From Bullera alba (taxonomy: Eukaryota > Basidiomycota > Tremellomycetes > Tremellales > Bulleraceae), in contig BCIX01000001.1 in the NCBI GenBank assembly GCA_001600095.1, positions 6,473,198 to 6,537,197 of the forward strand: a stretch of DNA of 64,000 nt. Reading direction: 5' to 3'. Shown here piece by piece: positions 34,601 to 46,134 of the stretch. A model generated the notes under the pieces. The model did not search any database. It saw only the letters and a list, made by a program, of their open reading frames with translations, and was not told where the DNA came from. How positions within the stretch are numbered: the stretch's first letter is position 1; each line of letters begins with the position of its first letter. The position numbers and the translations under genes are program-made.

Positions 34601-36657
34601 ACCCTTTCAACTGCTGCGGAGCTCTCACTCAAATTATAGCCAGGGTTGACTCACTCAGACTCGATTATGGACCGCTAATTTCAGCGCAGACTGCTCACGC
34701 CACAGACAGGGACGAATGCTTATCGTGCTTTCGGTCAGTCACCTGTAGTGATTGTGTCATGACCGTCTTATCTTGCGCCTTATCGACGATTTTTCAGACT
34801 TTTGCTCGGATCTTGGCCCGCGCATCTCACTACGGCGGATAAGGTGTCGACTTAGAGGAGCAGGACAAACTCCAATATCCAAAAGAGCTAGTGAGAGTGC
34901 AACCTTACGCCAGCAGTGGCTACGCAGTCTCAGTCAAGGTTAGGTCTATCGTCTACAGAGGCGGTCGTAGATGGTGATACAAGTACGTCTTGACTGCGAG
35001 ACGCCCAGCCTGCCATGACTCTGCCACAGCAACGCAACAGCTGCTGCCGGCAGTCGGCTCGGCCCGTATCAGTGATGCGGCGGACATGACCGCTCTTTGA
35101 TTGCCAACTAGTCCCGACCCCGGTTGTCCCGGCTGTCTGTAGCCAATTACCGCTTGTGGATTTGTCCTCTAGACGCCCAGGGCTTCGGACCTAACCCTGG
35201 TTCCTGTTGACTCCGGGGCCGGCGAGTACGGACATGAGAAGCCCGGTCTGAGATTCCGCCCTGCTCTGCCCCCTTGGGAAGGACGCGGGGGATTGGCCCT
35301 TTGTCCGGGCAGTGATTGACGATCAGGTCATTTGATCCACTGGCTTCGGGCGGGAGAGCGCAGGAGATCAGGGAAGAAAAGCTCCGTGCTTTTTCGCCAT
35401 TCAAAAGGTTGTTCCCCCTTCCCCCCCCTGCTCTCACGCCTTTCCTTGGGCGGAACACCCTTTGATGGGCGTCTGGTTGGGAATAGGCCTGGTTTAGCTC
35501 TGGGCTGTCCTCCTCCGACTCACCACAGCTCAGCCAGTCAGCACCACCCAGCATCCCTTTTCGCACGTCCAAATCTCATCTCTCTACTCTACAGATCACC
35601 AACATCGACGGGCGCAGAGTAGCAAACGCAGCTTCAACCGCTTCACCAAACCACCCCGTCACCCCCCCGCTGTAGTATTGGATAACGCTGAGCTCGTGAG
35701 TCTGCCACCTTGGAATCACAATGGATCGGGACCGCGTACAAGGACGGATGAGGCACTCTGGATGGCGATAAGCGGGAGCGGAGTGTTCGTTCCAGTGCAT
35801 TCGTTCCACGGTCATCCATGAATGATGGAGATAGGATCTGCGATGCTGGATGGGACAGATACGGAGGGCCTCAGTCGTCTGAGGATACCTTGCAGAAGCA
35901 TCTGGTCATCCCAATCCTCATCTCATGTGTCAATAGAACCATCCTGTTACACACCAGGCCCCGTGTTTAGTGTCATCTTCCCATCGGCTTCCTCTCGTCG
36001 GGCGAAGCTGTGCCTATCGTCTCTTGTCCTTCTCGTGTCTGGACGTTGTTGCCGATTGAGACCGAGAAGATCAAAGCTGACGCGACATGTCACCTTTCTC
36101 TCTCACCTCGCGCCTTTACCCTTCACCATCACCTTCGGCGTTGCCATCACCGCCCTGTCCGAACTCTGCCCCCTTCCTACCGTTCCTCATTACCCCTTCC
36201 TTTCGATCGTCCCTTTCGACGAAACGCAAACGCGTCTCCATCAACTCAGTGCTCGCGACCCATACCAGCACCCTTCCCCCCCTCCCATCAACAACAGCTT
36301 TTAACGCGACCTCAACTATTCGCACCATTGCAACGTCGACTCAAACGACCAAATCATCAGTCACTCAGTACGACGAATCACTGTTAGTGATCCACCTACC
36401 CCAAAAGGTATTCAAGCTGGCGGCCTAAACACCCCCCAGCTCCACCCTCCGACCTCCTTGTGCACGTTTGAGATCCGTCTCGCGGCACGCTCTTCCTCCT
36501 TCTCGTTCCCGGCACAACAGTGATAGCACTGGCCACAACAACCGACTCATACCTTGCCACAAGTAACCAATTGTACCCACACCACGACATTGTCACCACT
36601 ACACCTGCACATCTTTACCAATAGATCTGTTGTTCAAACCTCAACGACATCAATACA

Positions 36658-38120
36658 ATGACTACCACGACTTTCCCCTCGCCGTTCTCTGGCTCAGACG
36701 GCTCTGTGAAACACGAATCCAACTACCACTCACCAAACGATACGATGCGACCACCTCTACCCACTGCCAACAGCAGCAGCACTACTGCTCCAGCCAAACC
36801 AAAGTCCAAGCCACGCAAGCGAGTGAACACCGCCGAGAAGCGACACCAGCACAACGCTGTTGAGAGACAACGACGAGAGACTTTGAACGGAAAGTTCCTG
36901 TCCCTGGCCCGACTCCTGCCTTCGCTCGCCTCGCACCGACGACCCTCGAAGTCGGCCATCGTCAATGGCTCCATCGCTCACCTGACACACCAGCGTGATC
37001 AGCGTCTGCTCGCAGCTCGTCTTCTCCGAAAGCTCTGCGCCGATCACGATGCCATGCTCGCCGAAGTCAACGAATGGCGAAAGGCCAACGGTTTCGCCGC
37101 AAAGGAGACTGGATCAGCCTGGACCGACGAAGTCGACGAAGTTTGCAGCGTTGAGAAGGAGGTCTTTGGCGATTTCTCTACCATGGGCAACGAAGGCGAC
37201 GATGACCAGGAAGACGACGTCGAGTGTTCATCCCTCGAGCAATCGACAACCTTCCCCGTCAACTACGGCATGCAGACCGGATTCGACGCCTCGAGGCAGA
37301 TGACAGACTTTGCCGCTATTGCTCGAGCTCAAGCCTTGTTCGGCAACATGCCTCTTCCCGACATGATGACTGCTAAAGCGACTCAACCCAGCACTGCCAC
37401 CATTAACGGCGGTGGCCTCTGGTCCGACGACTTTGCGTTCCAGCTCAACGGCGGTCACCCACAGGCTCCCGTCCGAGGCAGCACCATGTCATCGTCGTTC
37501 AGCACCTTCATGTCCGACTCGATTGACCAATCGTCGACTGGTTCGCCCGCCAACTCCCAGCTCGGCGGATCTGCAGTCTTGACCCCACCCACCGAGGGTA
37601 TGCTGTACAGTCACACGCCATCGCCGGCAAACTCGGCGCACAGCAACGGCGAGCAGAACGAGATCAAGACCGCCACCGCCACCCAGCCATGGAACCCGCA
37701 GATGCTCTTCTTGCAGCAACAGGCCCAAGCCGCTCAGTTGCGACAACAGCACCAGCAGTTCAGCGGTTTGATGAGCAACGATCGCAATGTCGCCGCCTCG
37801 ACAGGTCTTGCCACGGAGATTGGTTCGGACGCTTTCACCCAGCAGCTCCTCGCCAGCATCTTCCCCAGCAACGGTGTGAACCAGGATCAGGTCCAAGCTT
37901 GGCGAAAGGCCGCCCTCGGCAGCTTGCTGCCTCAGCAGCAACAGGGCAACCTTCCAGCTCAGCAGCCTTCGGTCGACGACCTCAGGGTGAGTCAAGTCGT
38001 GTCCATATGAAATCTACATCCGCTAACTCCGCGAGACAGAACGCCGTACGAGCTGGCATGGGACTTGGAATGGGCATGGCTGGAGTTTACCACCCAAACC
38101 ACCCTGTCGAGGGGTTCTAG
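36658..38120 (+). CDS. bHLH transcription factor
   Basis: A DNA-binding regulator of unknown targets. ATG 36658 begins a Ser/Thr-rich leader, then a basic region RHQHNAVERQRRETLNGKF in which the H-x3-E-x3-R pattern (H, E, R of HNAVERQRR) predicts binding to CACGTG-type E-boxes. Helix 1 is FLSLARLLPSLA, the loop SHRRPSKSA, and helix 2 IVNGSIAHLTHQRDQRLLAAR, continuing into LRKLCADHDAMLAEVNEWRK, which could extend the dimer interface. The remaining 330 residues are low complexity, rich in Gln, Ser, Asn and Thr, with TPP/SPA sites. One exon covers 36658-37987; a single intron leads to the end GMGMAGVYHPNHPVEGF. This near-intronless layout stands out here. No clear orthologue name can be given. 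Confidence 0.85.
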
Positions 38121-38798
38121 CCCGTTGATCAAGACCGACTGGGAGCCGACGATGTTCTAATTTGCTTGTTCAAGGACAAGGGTCGACTGGCTGTTTTGTG
38201 AAGTATAGGTATCGTTTCGTATCGTTTTGTCAATCTATTTGGATAAGATCAAGTAATCCACCGCGTAGTAGTTTCGATTTTCGGAGCTCGTTGTAAGAAG
38301 AGGAATGCACATATCCCGGGATCTGCGAAGTTGCTGATGTGGTTTGCTAATCGGTGCACAGCTTCCACGGTACTGATGTGGACCGAGGTGTAAGTACTCT
38401 GACACACTCATCACGCAGCGCCAAGTCACATCAAGATCAACGAGGCGAATAGCACAAGGGCAAGCGCTCACACCATCACCTTCCCAATTCGAGGGTGACA
38501 CACACGTCGAGCACACACTGATGGTGAATAAAAGCGGATCGGTAGCGGTTGCCCACACTTGGCGTGGGTTTAGCGAGCTCTAGACTCGGGCTATCTGGGA
38601 AGATTGAGTGAGGGACAACGTGTTGCAGGCGTGTAGGTGGAGCGATTGATGGCGGTCGATTGGGCACGGGTTGTCTATATAAGGTCAGTCAACCTGTAGG
38701 AGTAAGTTGCTTCTTCTCCCAACTCGTCAATCCACAAGTCACAAAGCATTTACAACTCCAAGCAAAGCAAACCCACTCAAACCCAAACCAGAACAACC
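38121..38798. other. Intergenic region with the metallothionein promoter
   Basis: It contains a TATA box at 38676 and, farther up, TTTGCTA at 38343, one base off the TTTGCTC copper-response core described for fungal copper regulators. The 5' leader from about 38710 is rich in CAAA/CCAA. Confidence 0.5.
38676..38683 (+). promoter_or_regulatory. TATA box (TATATAAG) of the metallothionein gene
   Basis: A strong TATA match about 120 bp before the ATG at 38799, with a CA-rich leader between, as in highly induced yeast genes. Confidence 0.75.
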
Positions 38799-39043
38799 AT
38801 GTCTCCCGTCACTGTTGTCGTGAGTTGATCCACGAAACGGTCGAGATCCCGGAGTACAGTCACTGATTTCAATCTTGCGTAGCCCGTCAACGCTTGTGGC
38901 TCTTGCAACTGTGGCAGCTCGTGCTCTTGCTCGACCAGCTCGTGAGTCGCACTCTGTCAATCTTGAGTCTCCAGTATCTCCCCTGGTCGTTTCACTGACC
39001 GAACCTTAGTTGCTCCTGCAACGCCTGCTCGTGCTGCAAGTAA
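38799..39043 (+). CDS. Metallothionein, 37 residues in three exons
   Basis: A cytosolic Cys-rich peptide expected to bind Cu(I) or other soft metals. Exon 1 (38799-38819) encodes MSPVTVV; exon 2 (38883-38941) and exon 3 (39010-39043) encode the rest, joined within a Ser codon; the stop is TAA. Introns of 63 and 68 nt have GTGAGT donors and TAG acceptors. The spliced peptide has 10 Cys in 37 residues in CxC and CxxC spacing (ACGSCNCGSSCSCS..., ending CNACSCCK) with almost only Ser, Gly, Asn and Ala otherwise and no aromatic residues. This closely follows the small fungal copper metallothioneins of the Neurospora type. The three exons are individually too small to appear as open frames. The precise agreement of splice phases with the Cys pattern makes chance very unlikely. 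Confidence 0.9.
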
Positions 39044-40226
39044 CTGCGCTTGCCGCACCCCACCCCTCGATCTCCGGTCGTGGGAGAACCCATTGTGACT
39101 AGCTAGATCCCCACAGCAGTCATCAGCCATGTTACCATTCTTCTTCGCTCGTTAGATTGTTGCGTAGCCAACCCCGTCGTGTCATTCTGGAGAAAAGGAC
39201 TGTATTGTCGATAGAGGATCCCATGCATTTGTGCTGAAACTACCAATCCTCGCACAATGAGAGCTGTCGTCAACATTATATCACCAGTCAAGCAGTCAGG
39301 TTCAAATGGGCACATACTGCTCCGGAGGGACACGAACTCAGCAGAGATATTTGGGTAGTGGCTAGTGCTCAATGTCCGGCCTCGTGTAGTCAGCGTGTAC
39401 ATAGAGAGTTGGCTTCGCTCGGGCAGAAGCCTTCTTGACTTCCTGTATTCTTTCCACCTCATGGCTGAGCAAGAGAAACTGTGTTCACTCCCTGCTTCTG
39501 CCCGGTCCCAAGTCCGCAGCTCCTCGTTGTGACATCAACGTTCTCGCCTGTCTGAGTTCTCTCACCGTCCGGGTATAATTAGGAACAGGCAGCTCATAGA
39601 TCCCCTCATCTCTTCTTGACTTGCCAATTTCCATTCACCTGGGGCGATCGCCATAACCACCATTGTTCTCTATAGAGTCAGATGTCAGCTCTACAGGGGC
39701 TAGATCAGTGAACGACCTGTGAGTGGCTCAAAGCATTCACTCAGTCACTAGAACCTGCATTGCGCTGGGGCTGTGCTGACTCCCCGACTCCTGATTCCCG
39801 TTAGTGACCTACTCAGCCTTCTTGACGGGAGCTGCGACGTCCTTCCGACTCCTACTAGGTGAGTTGCGGCCATACAAACGTCGTAACTCACTCAGCTGGG
39901 TCTGTGACCCGTTCGCGTGGTGCCGCTAGCTGACCCACTAAGGCGTAGAGCCGTAGACTCCACCTGGCTGAGCGGAGTCCCAGCGCCCAGACATGGAACT
40001 GGGGAACTCACACCTCGCCTTGAGTTTGCGAAGTTCCCCACTTACGGGCAGCGTACGACTTGAGAGGAAGATACTCTGGTAAATCGTTGGGAAAAATTGA
40101 GAGAGAGCGGGGCTGCGTTTTGACCCGGGTCCATGCCATGCATATGCCTGATGCTCGATGCTTAGTGCTTGATGTACTCGTACAATGTGATTCAACATGA
40201 CTCTTTCAATCTATACTAGTACCAGC
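39044..40226. other. Intergenic region between the metallothionein and the MFS permease
   Basis: Two convergent 3' regions and about 1 kb in between. Both strands were read for splice-joined coding, tRNA folds and repeats, and nothing convincing was found. The 119-codon minus frame at 39103-39462 has no recognisable features. Confidence 0.5.
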
Positions 40227-42341
40227 TCACGACTTGTGTACCCCTTTCTCATCCACATCGCCGTCCACTCCCGACATTCGGTTTGACGGCAGCTCCTCCG
40301 GCAGAGACGATGTATCGGGCGGGAACGTGTCCAACATCCCCCTCCGCTGTTTCTCCCTTTTCTCCAACAACTTGAATACCCCCGTTAGGAGTATACATGC
40401 CACGGCGAATGCCGTCGCTGCTTTGTACCCGATCTTATAGTGCGGCGCCTGAGAGGCAGGATATATGAAGACTGAACAACCTACGTCAGCGTCTCTCATA
40501 GCTCAAGTTGCAAACTCGGGGACTCACCGTTGGCCCAGGCGTCAATGATGAAGACGAATGTAACGGCAATGGCGACGATCATCGAGCGTTCCTCAGGTGA
40601 AGGGCAACAGTCTGCCATCCAAGCCTACATTCGGGCAAATCAGCATCCTGGAATCGAATTGGTCTCCGTAAAGCACTCACCAAGAGGATTGGGCCAGCCG
40701 AATTGGACACCCAAAGGAAAAAGAATCCAACCATCTTGATCCCGAAGCCGGCTGGCCAGACGGATAAGATGATCGATCCTACCAAGAAGAGGCACTGCAG
40801 AGGCAGGTAAGCTCGCTCCCGCCGACTTCGAAGCATTCATTGACAACAGTGACCTACCATTTGGACCACGATCCAGGTCGCCCTCCACCCCGTCCTCGAG
40901 CTCAGCCACGCGAAGAGCAGCATCGCGATGAGCTGCAGGGCGTATCCTCCGATCGGGATGGCGTTGATCTCCTGTACGCTGAATCTCTTAGTGCCGTCGG
41001 CGTTTTTCAAGGCTTTCTGCGAGCCAAGGGATGTCAATATCACATTCCTGAATATGTCTTCCTGCAGCAACTGACCAGGTACAGGATAATCCATGTGTTG
41101 GCGTTTTGGCTCCAACTCCAGAATCTACACAAAGGTGAGTCATGTTTCGAGCTAGAAGAGCGATGACTCACGAGTAGGCAAACGCAAAGACGTATAGGAG
41201 CCAGCTACTGAACGTCTGTTTCAGGATAGCCTTATTCAGACGCTACATTCCCATCAGCTTGACTTCGCTATGATAGAACGCTAAAGGATGACTTGCTGTA
41301 GGTGGAAGCTTCTTGACCCTGTCCATTCTCGACCGCGAGATCAGGTTATCCTCCTCGGTCATCCAGAAAACTTTTGACTCTCCAGGGACGCTGGGTATCT
41401 AAGCAGAACTAGTGATGAGCAACACAGTCTCCTTAGAGGAGGGGTGACGCACCATGATGTATCCCGCTGCAGCGACAATGACCGTCATTATCGCATTGAA
41501 GATGAACCTGATGGCCGTCAGCAAACGAGCGGAATAGCGCTTGAGGCGTCAACTCACAGCCACTTCCAGCCTGGCACACCTGCCCTGCCGTCCAGTGTCG
41601 ACTGAATGGCGACCTGCATGAACGAGACAAACATCTGCGAAGCGGGGTACGAAGTGCCAAAGATGGCTATCCGGGTCGCCAACTCTCGGGGCGTGCTGCA
41701 CAAAGATAAGCGCGAGTCCCTATGACATTAGAGTTTGGGTGGGTGACTCACTACCAATTACACAATATTGTGATAATTCCGGGGTAAGAAGATGCCTCGA
41801 ATACTCCAATGAAGAACCTCAGGGCGTACATCCCCTCTGGAGTCTTAGCCACGGCCATGAGACCCGTCATTACTCCCCAAGCGATCTCCAGCGATGGCAG
41901 CCAGATATTCGGCTTGATCCGAGTGAGGATGAGTTGCGAGGGGATGAGGAAAAGGGCGTATCCCACTCGATAGAGGGTGTCGAGATAGTTCAGCTGGTTT
42001 CCGACAAAGTCGAGCTGCGGTCATGTCAGCTGCCATAGCTGCAAGCTCTCTCGGGAACACTCACATCCTCCTTCATGCCAGACGCATAGGCAGTCTTGTA
42101 ATTCGACGAGTCGATAAGCTAACGATACGTCGTGAGCTCCAGTGCCCTCGTCGGTTCCCGTGGATGAGGTCAGCCCACACACCTTGATGAGGTAGGCACA
42201 CCATGCCCAAGTTATCAGACAGATGTCCAGCTTCCACAAGAACCTCCTCTCCCTCTTGGCGGTATAGAGCAAGTCATCGGTCGACTTTTCGCCCTCTCTG
42301 ACGCCCTGCTCCGGCTCCCCTCTTGTCAACTTCCACACCAT
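40227..42341 (-). CDS. MFS permease of the anion:cation symporter group (pantothenate/Fen2-Liz1-like)
   Basis: A plasma-membrane importer of a small organic acid. ATG 42341 opens a charged N terminus ending in RRFLWKLDICLITWAWCAYL (TM1), then SSNYKTAYASGMKEDLDF and NQLNYLDTLYRVGYALFLIPSQLILTRIKPNIWLPSLEI, whose wording is that of the Fen2/Liz1/Seo1 branch. TM4-6 include EGMYALRFFIGVFEASSYPGI; a cytosolic loop ends KVFWMTEED; and the second half has PAGFGIKMVGFFFLWVSNSAG, CPSPEERSMIVAIAVTFVF and a hydrophilic tail. About 510 residues over nine exons. Substrate within the group (pantothenate, allantoate, nicotinate, biotin precursors) cannot be set from sequence. The upstream gene GPI1 on the same strand ends about 250 bp away. 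Confidence 0.87.
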
Positions 42342-42593
42342 CGCACACCGTCGAGCTCTTCAGAGGTAAGTGAGGGAGTAAGTGGACAAAGCAACACGGT
42401 CATTCCTCCTATCTCGTATCTTGTATGCCTTTTCGTCCCGGATTCGACGAGTCCGACGTATGTCAGGGTCGAGCCGAGATCGTCTGAAGTCCGTAAACGA
42501 GTTCGGGAGCAAATTGTCAAATGGCTCGTTTTCTGGGTCGAAATGCCGCAAGGCACGATTCCAGCAAACAGGTCATTAAGCTTATATCCGTCA

Positions 42594-44896
42594 TCATCCC
42601 TGAAATATCGAGTTCACCGTGAGCGGGACGTTCTGGGATGATCAGCGAGGACTCGCAGCATGCGACTCACCTTGAGCTCGTGTACATGGAACACTGCATG
42701 AGACCCCTTGGGAACAGATGTCCTACTGACTGGCGCTCGCTGTAGCTCAAACTCGACACCAGCTGGCAAGTCGATCAGTAAACGGCATTCTTGAGCCAAT
42801 TCCTGACAGCCCCGCTCTGCCCGCTCACCTGGGAGACGGGACGACTCTTTGATCCTCAGCAACAGCGCAAACAGCGGGAACGCGTTCAGAGAGCCGATCA
42901 TGATTCGAATCGTAGCTTGAATGCCCTTAATTCCGATCGAGATCTGTTTGTCGTAGAGTTAGTGGCCCGTAGACGGGACAGGCCACAGCCCTGCTTACAG
43001 ATGCGAAGAGTGCCGAATATGTGAGAACAGTGGGGAGGAGGAATATCGACACGGTGAAGAGGAGTGTCCCGAGAAAGAGTTGATCGACATCGTACGCATA
43101 TGAGTCTGTTCGCTCGCGAAGCACGTTCCAGCGTTTGCCTAAGCGCAAGCAGATTAGAATTGGCAGTCGAATCAGTCAGTCGGTAGGATAGCCCACCTCG
43201 AAACAGGTTCCAAAGACCGCCGAGGGAGTCGAGCTGCCATCGGCATATGCGCGTGGTGATGAGCGAGCAACAGCGCAGGTGTAGGGTGAGAACACTAAGT
43301 ATATCCTGTAGACAGGATAAGAGCAAGGTGACACCGCCGAGTGAAGCGATTGATAGGAGGGAAACAATGAAAGGTGTCGCCGTGTTAAGTACAGGCCGGA
43401 GAATGCCTGTAACCACGCGAGCATCAGTTCAGACTACAAGAGCGAGCAGGATGGTGACTGACTGTTCCAAGTGGTACTGATCAGGCCTAATGAAGTGCAC
43501 AGGTACTGTGAGAGGGGCGTATTGAGCTTGAGACCGACTGGCCAATCGTTCAACCAAGTCAAAGCAGTGACCACTCGATCGACAAGGAAAGTCTGCCATC
43601 CTAATCAGTGCGTACTCGCGAGACGTACCGGAATAAGACTCACTGTGAACAAGCCAGGAAGCAAGTCAATGAGATGTGCGGGGATGCTGGTTATGATCTG
43701 CGTCAAACAGTAGCCCAGGATCAGGTCATTCTGGCAGTCTGGTCAGCCAGTCCGCAGCGGGTGTCGGGCTTGTCGGTGGGGCCTACTAGAATAAGCCAGA
43801 TAGTGTTCCAGAATCTATCACAAGTGTCAGGGTCATTTGAAGCTCAACATTGGATTACTCACGCTATGTACTTCCTGCTCCTCTGTTCCAGCGGGACCCT
43901 TGGACTGTGTAGTGTTTCTGTGAATCTAGAGGGCAGATCGACCACCTGGGTCAGACGGAGCGCAATCTGCTCGACTGGCGTACGGGATTAGTCTAGAAAC
44001 AGAAGCTTGAGCCAAGTGACGCTGACTCACATGATGAGCTCCAAGCTTGAACGCAACCCAAGTCGACGCCAAAGACGTCCACGTGCATTCTTGTAGTGCG
44101 GATCGTGCCTTGTAAGAGCGTGACGAAGGGCTCCATGGCCTTAGCCGCCACTGGTCCTACTGCGCCGGTGATGATAGTCATAGAATCTACGACCAATGCT
44201 AGACGTGAGGGGGATCCAGGCTGAATGTACGATTGCAGGTGATGAACCGAATTCAGCTACACACGACGCCCTTGTCAGTGATTTTCGACAGAGCGATCCC
44301 GTGATGACTATACGGACCAGTGGAATGATGTCGCTGATGGAATCCGCTTGGACCTCTGCGTCCTGCCTAAAAGAATATGCATCCTGACTCGCGAGGGAGC
44401 TGGCCCCATGATGGCGTCTGCTTGACCCCGTGCTCGACTTGAGTGACAGGAATCGAAGGCGATTGGCATCTGGAGGGGTGAACAGGATGACTTGAACAGC
44501 CTCACTATCGCAACGCAAGGAAGATCAGCTGTGGGACAATGCAACGGTCATCTACTACTAGGTGGGTCACTCACGAACAGGCGATGGGTTGAGCCTGACG
44601 ACTGATCCACACCCGTATTGCCAACCCAGACGCATCATCCTCTATTCCAGGTGAATAGCCTTCAACATACGCCCTTCCAACGACGCCAAGGTCTAAATTG
44701 GCTGATTTGACCGCTCCCCAAGGCAGAGGACTCTGCTGATAGACCATTAGTTGCCATTTGTTCACTTCTCTGTTGGCAAAGTACCCACCTCGTTCATGAT
44801 GCCCACCACGACCACAGAATCACCTCTTCTCCATCCCACCAGTCGCCCATTCCTCGCAGTCAAACCCCTTTTCGGCCAGTAGAGCTTGAGCGCCAT
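42594..44896 (-). CDS. GPI1: GPI-GlcNAc transferase subunit Gpi1 (PIG-Q)
   Basis: Gpi1 stabilises the ER complex that makes GlcNAc-PI, the first step of GPI anchor synthesis. ATG 44896 gives MALKLYWPKRGLTARNGRLVGW, the Gpi1-type opening, then WGAVKSANLDLGVVGRAYVEG. The membrane half carries FLVDRVVTALTWLNDWPVGLKLNT, the PIG-Q signature, followed by several helices and GKRWNVLRERTDSYAYDVDQLFLGTLLFTVSIFLLPTV in the joined reading, the best-conserved PIG-Q block. After LFALLLRIKESSRLP comes AGVEFELQR and the last clear segment AVFHVHELK. Splicing the next intron puts a stop two codons later (42594). Another reading would continue into 42360, with Arg-rich sequence DFRRSRLDPDIRRTRR, only 18 bp from the MFS start, and is less likely. 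About 12 introns. Confidence 0.85.
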
Positions 44897-45171
44897 CGCC
44901 TGGGCTCTTCCACTGGCAAGTGTGCAGCACTGTTCTTGATGTTTGATAGGGGAAGGTACAACAGCAACAGCGCTCGCTCTATACCGAGTACCTGCTGCAG
45001 GCCGAATGACAGCGAGCGGAGATGCCCGTGAAACCTCCTCGACGCTCGAATGTCCGCGCGATATGTCCTCGAGCTTCGAGCTTCGTGTTTCACCTCAACC
45101 TCGCTCGTTTCATCCCCCCCCCTCTCATCTTGACGGTCGATCGAGCTCTCAAGTCTGCCTTTGCGCCAATC

Positions 45172-46134
45172 ATGTCGACCCTGCTAGAAGAGCAGATAGG
45201 AGTGATTGGCTTGCTGCAAGCAATGTTTCCCTTCGAGTCGGAACTGGTCCTATCCGCCGACACTGCTCGATTCCTCGACTCGGATCTTGCCGACCCACCA
45301 CAGTCTTTAGACATGACATTGAGCATACGGCTCGATGAGGAGCAGAGTCGTGTGCTTGAGATGAACATATGCCTTCTCACCGCAGTGGCTTCTGGTAGTG
45401 ACTTCCAGAAAATCAGGATATCACCCCGCCAGCCCAATTGGTTGACCAGGACGGAATTCGTCAACCTCGCAGCTGCCATAACTCCACTTCGGGGTGACGA
45501 GGAGCCGAGCGATTATATCTTATGCATGGTGAATTCGATCAAGGAGGCATGCCAAGCGATCCTAAGCCGTACGCAGGAGCAAACACAGGTCGAGGTCGCA
45601 GAGGAGGATGCCGGAGATGAAGCGTTACAGAGGGTATGGTTCTGGTTTCCCTCGTTATCGACCAAGGAGAAGAGAAGGGATCTAGTCGATTATGCCCCGA
45701 GATACGGTTTGACAGGTTTCGTGCTCGCAGGTGAGCATATCCGTACTGAGAATGTGCAAGCTGACGGTTTCCGCTCACCAGGTAAACCCGGTCTGCTATG
45801 CCTCGAAGGCGATGCCCGTAAAGTCGATCAATACATGTCTGCAATAAAGTCGGAATCATGGTCAGATATACCCTCATACCAGAAGAAGGTAGGCACTTTC
45901 TGAGACTATACTAGACCTGCCTCTGATTTACACCCCTGGCAGGTTACCGAGCGATTACGGAAACCTCTAATTGACAAGACCGAGCGCAAGTTCTCGTCCA
46001 TGACGGAAATCACAGACCAGATACCAAAGTATGGGCAGTACAACCATCGCGGCGACATGAGCGAGGTCAAGCGCTTGATGGAGACCTGGGGTGTCGGGGG
46101 AGACTTCAACGCCGTCGTCATGCAGTCAGGATGA
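45172..46134 (+). CDS. RWD domain protein with DUF1115 C-terminal domain (RWDD2-like)
   Basis: Function unknown; RWD domains resemble the E2 fold and mediate protein contacts. ATG 45172 starts MSTLLEEQIGVIGLLQAMFP, a typical RWD opening; SLDMTLSIRLDEEQSRVLEMN follows the domain. The second half has RVWFWFPSLSTKEKRRDLVDYAPRYGLTGFVLAG, then KPGLLCLEGDARKVDQYMS and the end RKFSSMTEITDQI ... GGDFNAVVMQSG, all hallmarks of the DUF1115 module. An intron of 51 nt at 45731-45781 (GTGAGC...CACCAG) keeps the frame open when retained. A second intron near 45893 joins YQKK to VTERLRKPL. An upstream in-frame ATG at 45022 adds 50 residues not expected for the family. Confidence 0.87.

Larger units (their letters stand above)
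34109..36657. other. Long non-coding stretch upstream of the bHLH gene, with minisatellites
   Basis: About 2.5 kb without any ORF that looks protein-like. It contains two clusters of short tandem repeats (34361-34413 and 34551-34600), a C-rich part near 35410-35440, and a CT/CA-rich last 600 bp typical of a long 5' leader. An open frame starting with ATG at 36087 (113 codons, Ser/Pro/Thr-rich) could be an upstream ORF of the bHLH mRNA. No tRNA or rRNA found. Confidence 0.5.

Noticed and set aside
35147..35572. 141-codon minus-strand frame in the long spacer
   Set aside because: No splice support, no domain, and Gly/Arg/Pro-rich composition expected from a GC-rich non-coding stretch.
36087..36428. 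113-codon frame starting with ATG before the bHLH gene
   Set aside because: Ser/Pro/Thr-rich sequence from a CT-rich leader with no family match. It could be an upstream ORF, but nothing proves translation.
39103..39462. 119-codon minus-strand frame downstream of the metallothionein
   Set aside because: Composition looks random, there is no start context or domain, and it lies in convergent 3' regions.
42360..42593. Extension of GPI1 down to 42360 with an Arg-rich end
   Set aside because: The intron before it joins in a phase that gives a stop at 42594. The extension would also leave only 18 bp to the MFS start codon, although it cannot be fully excluded without transcripts.
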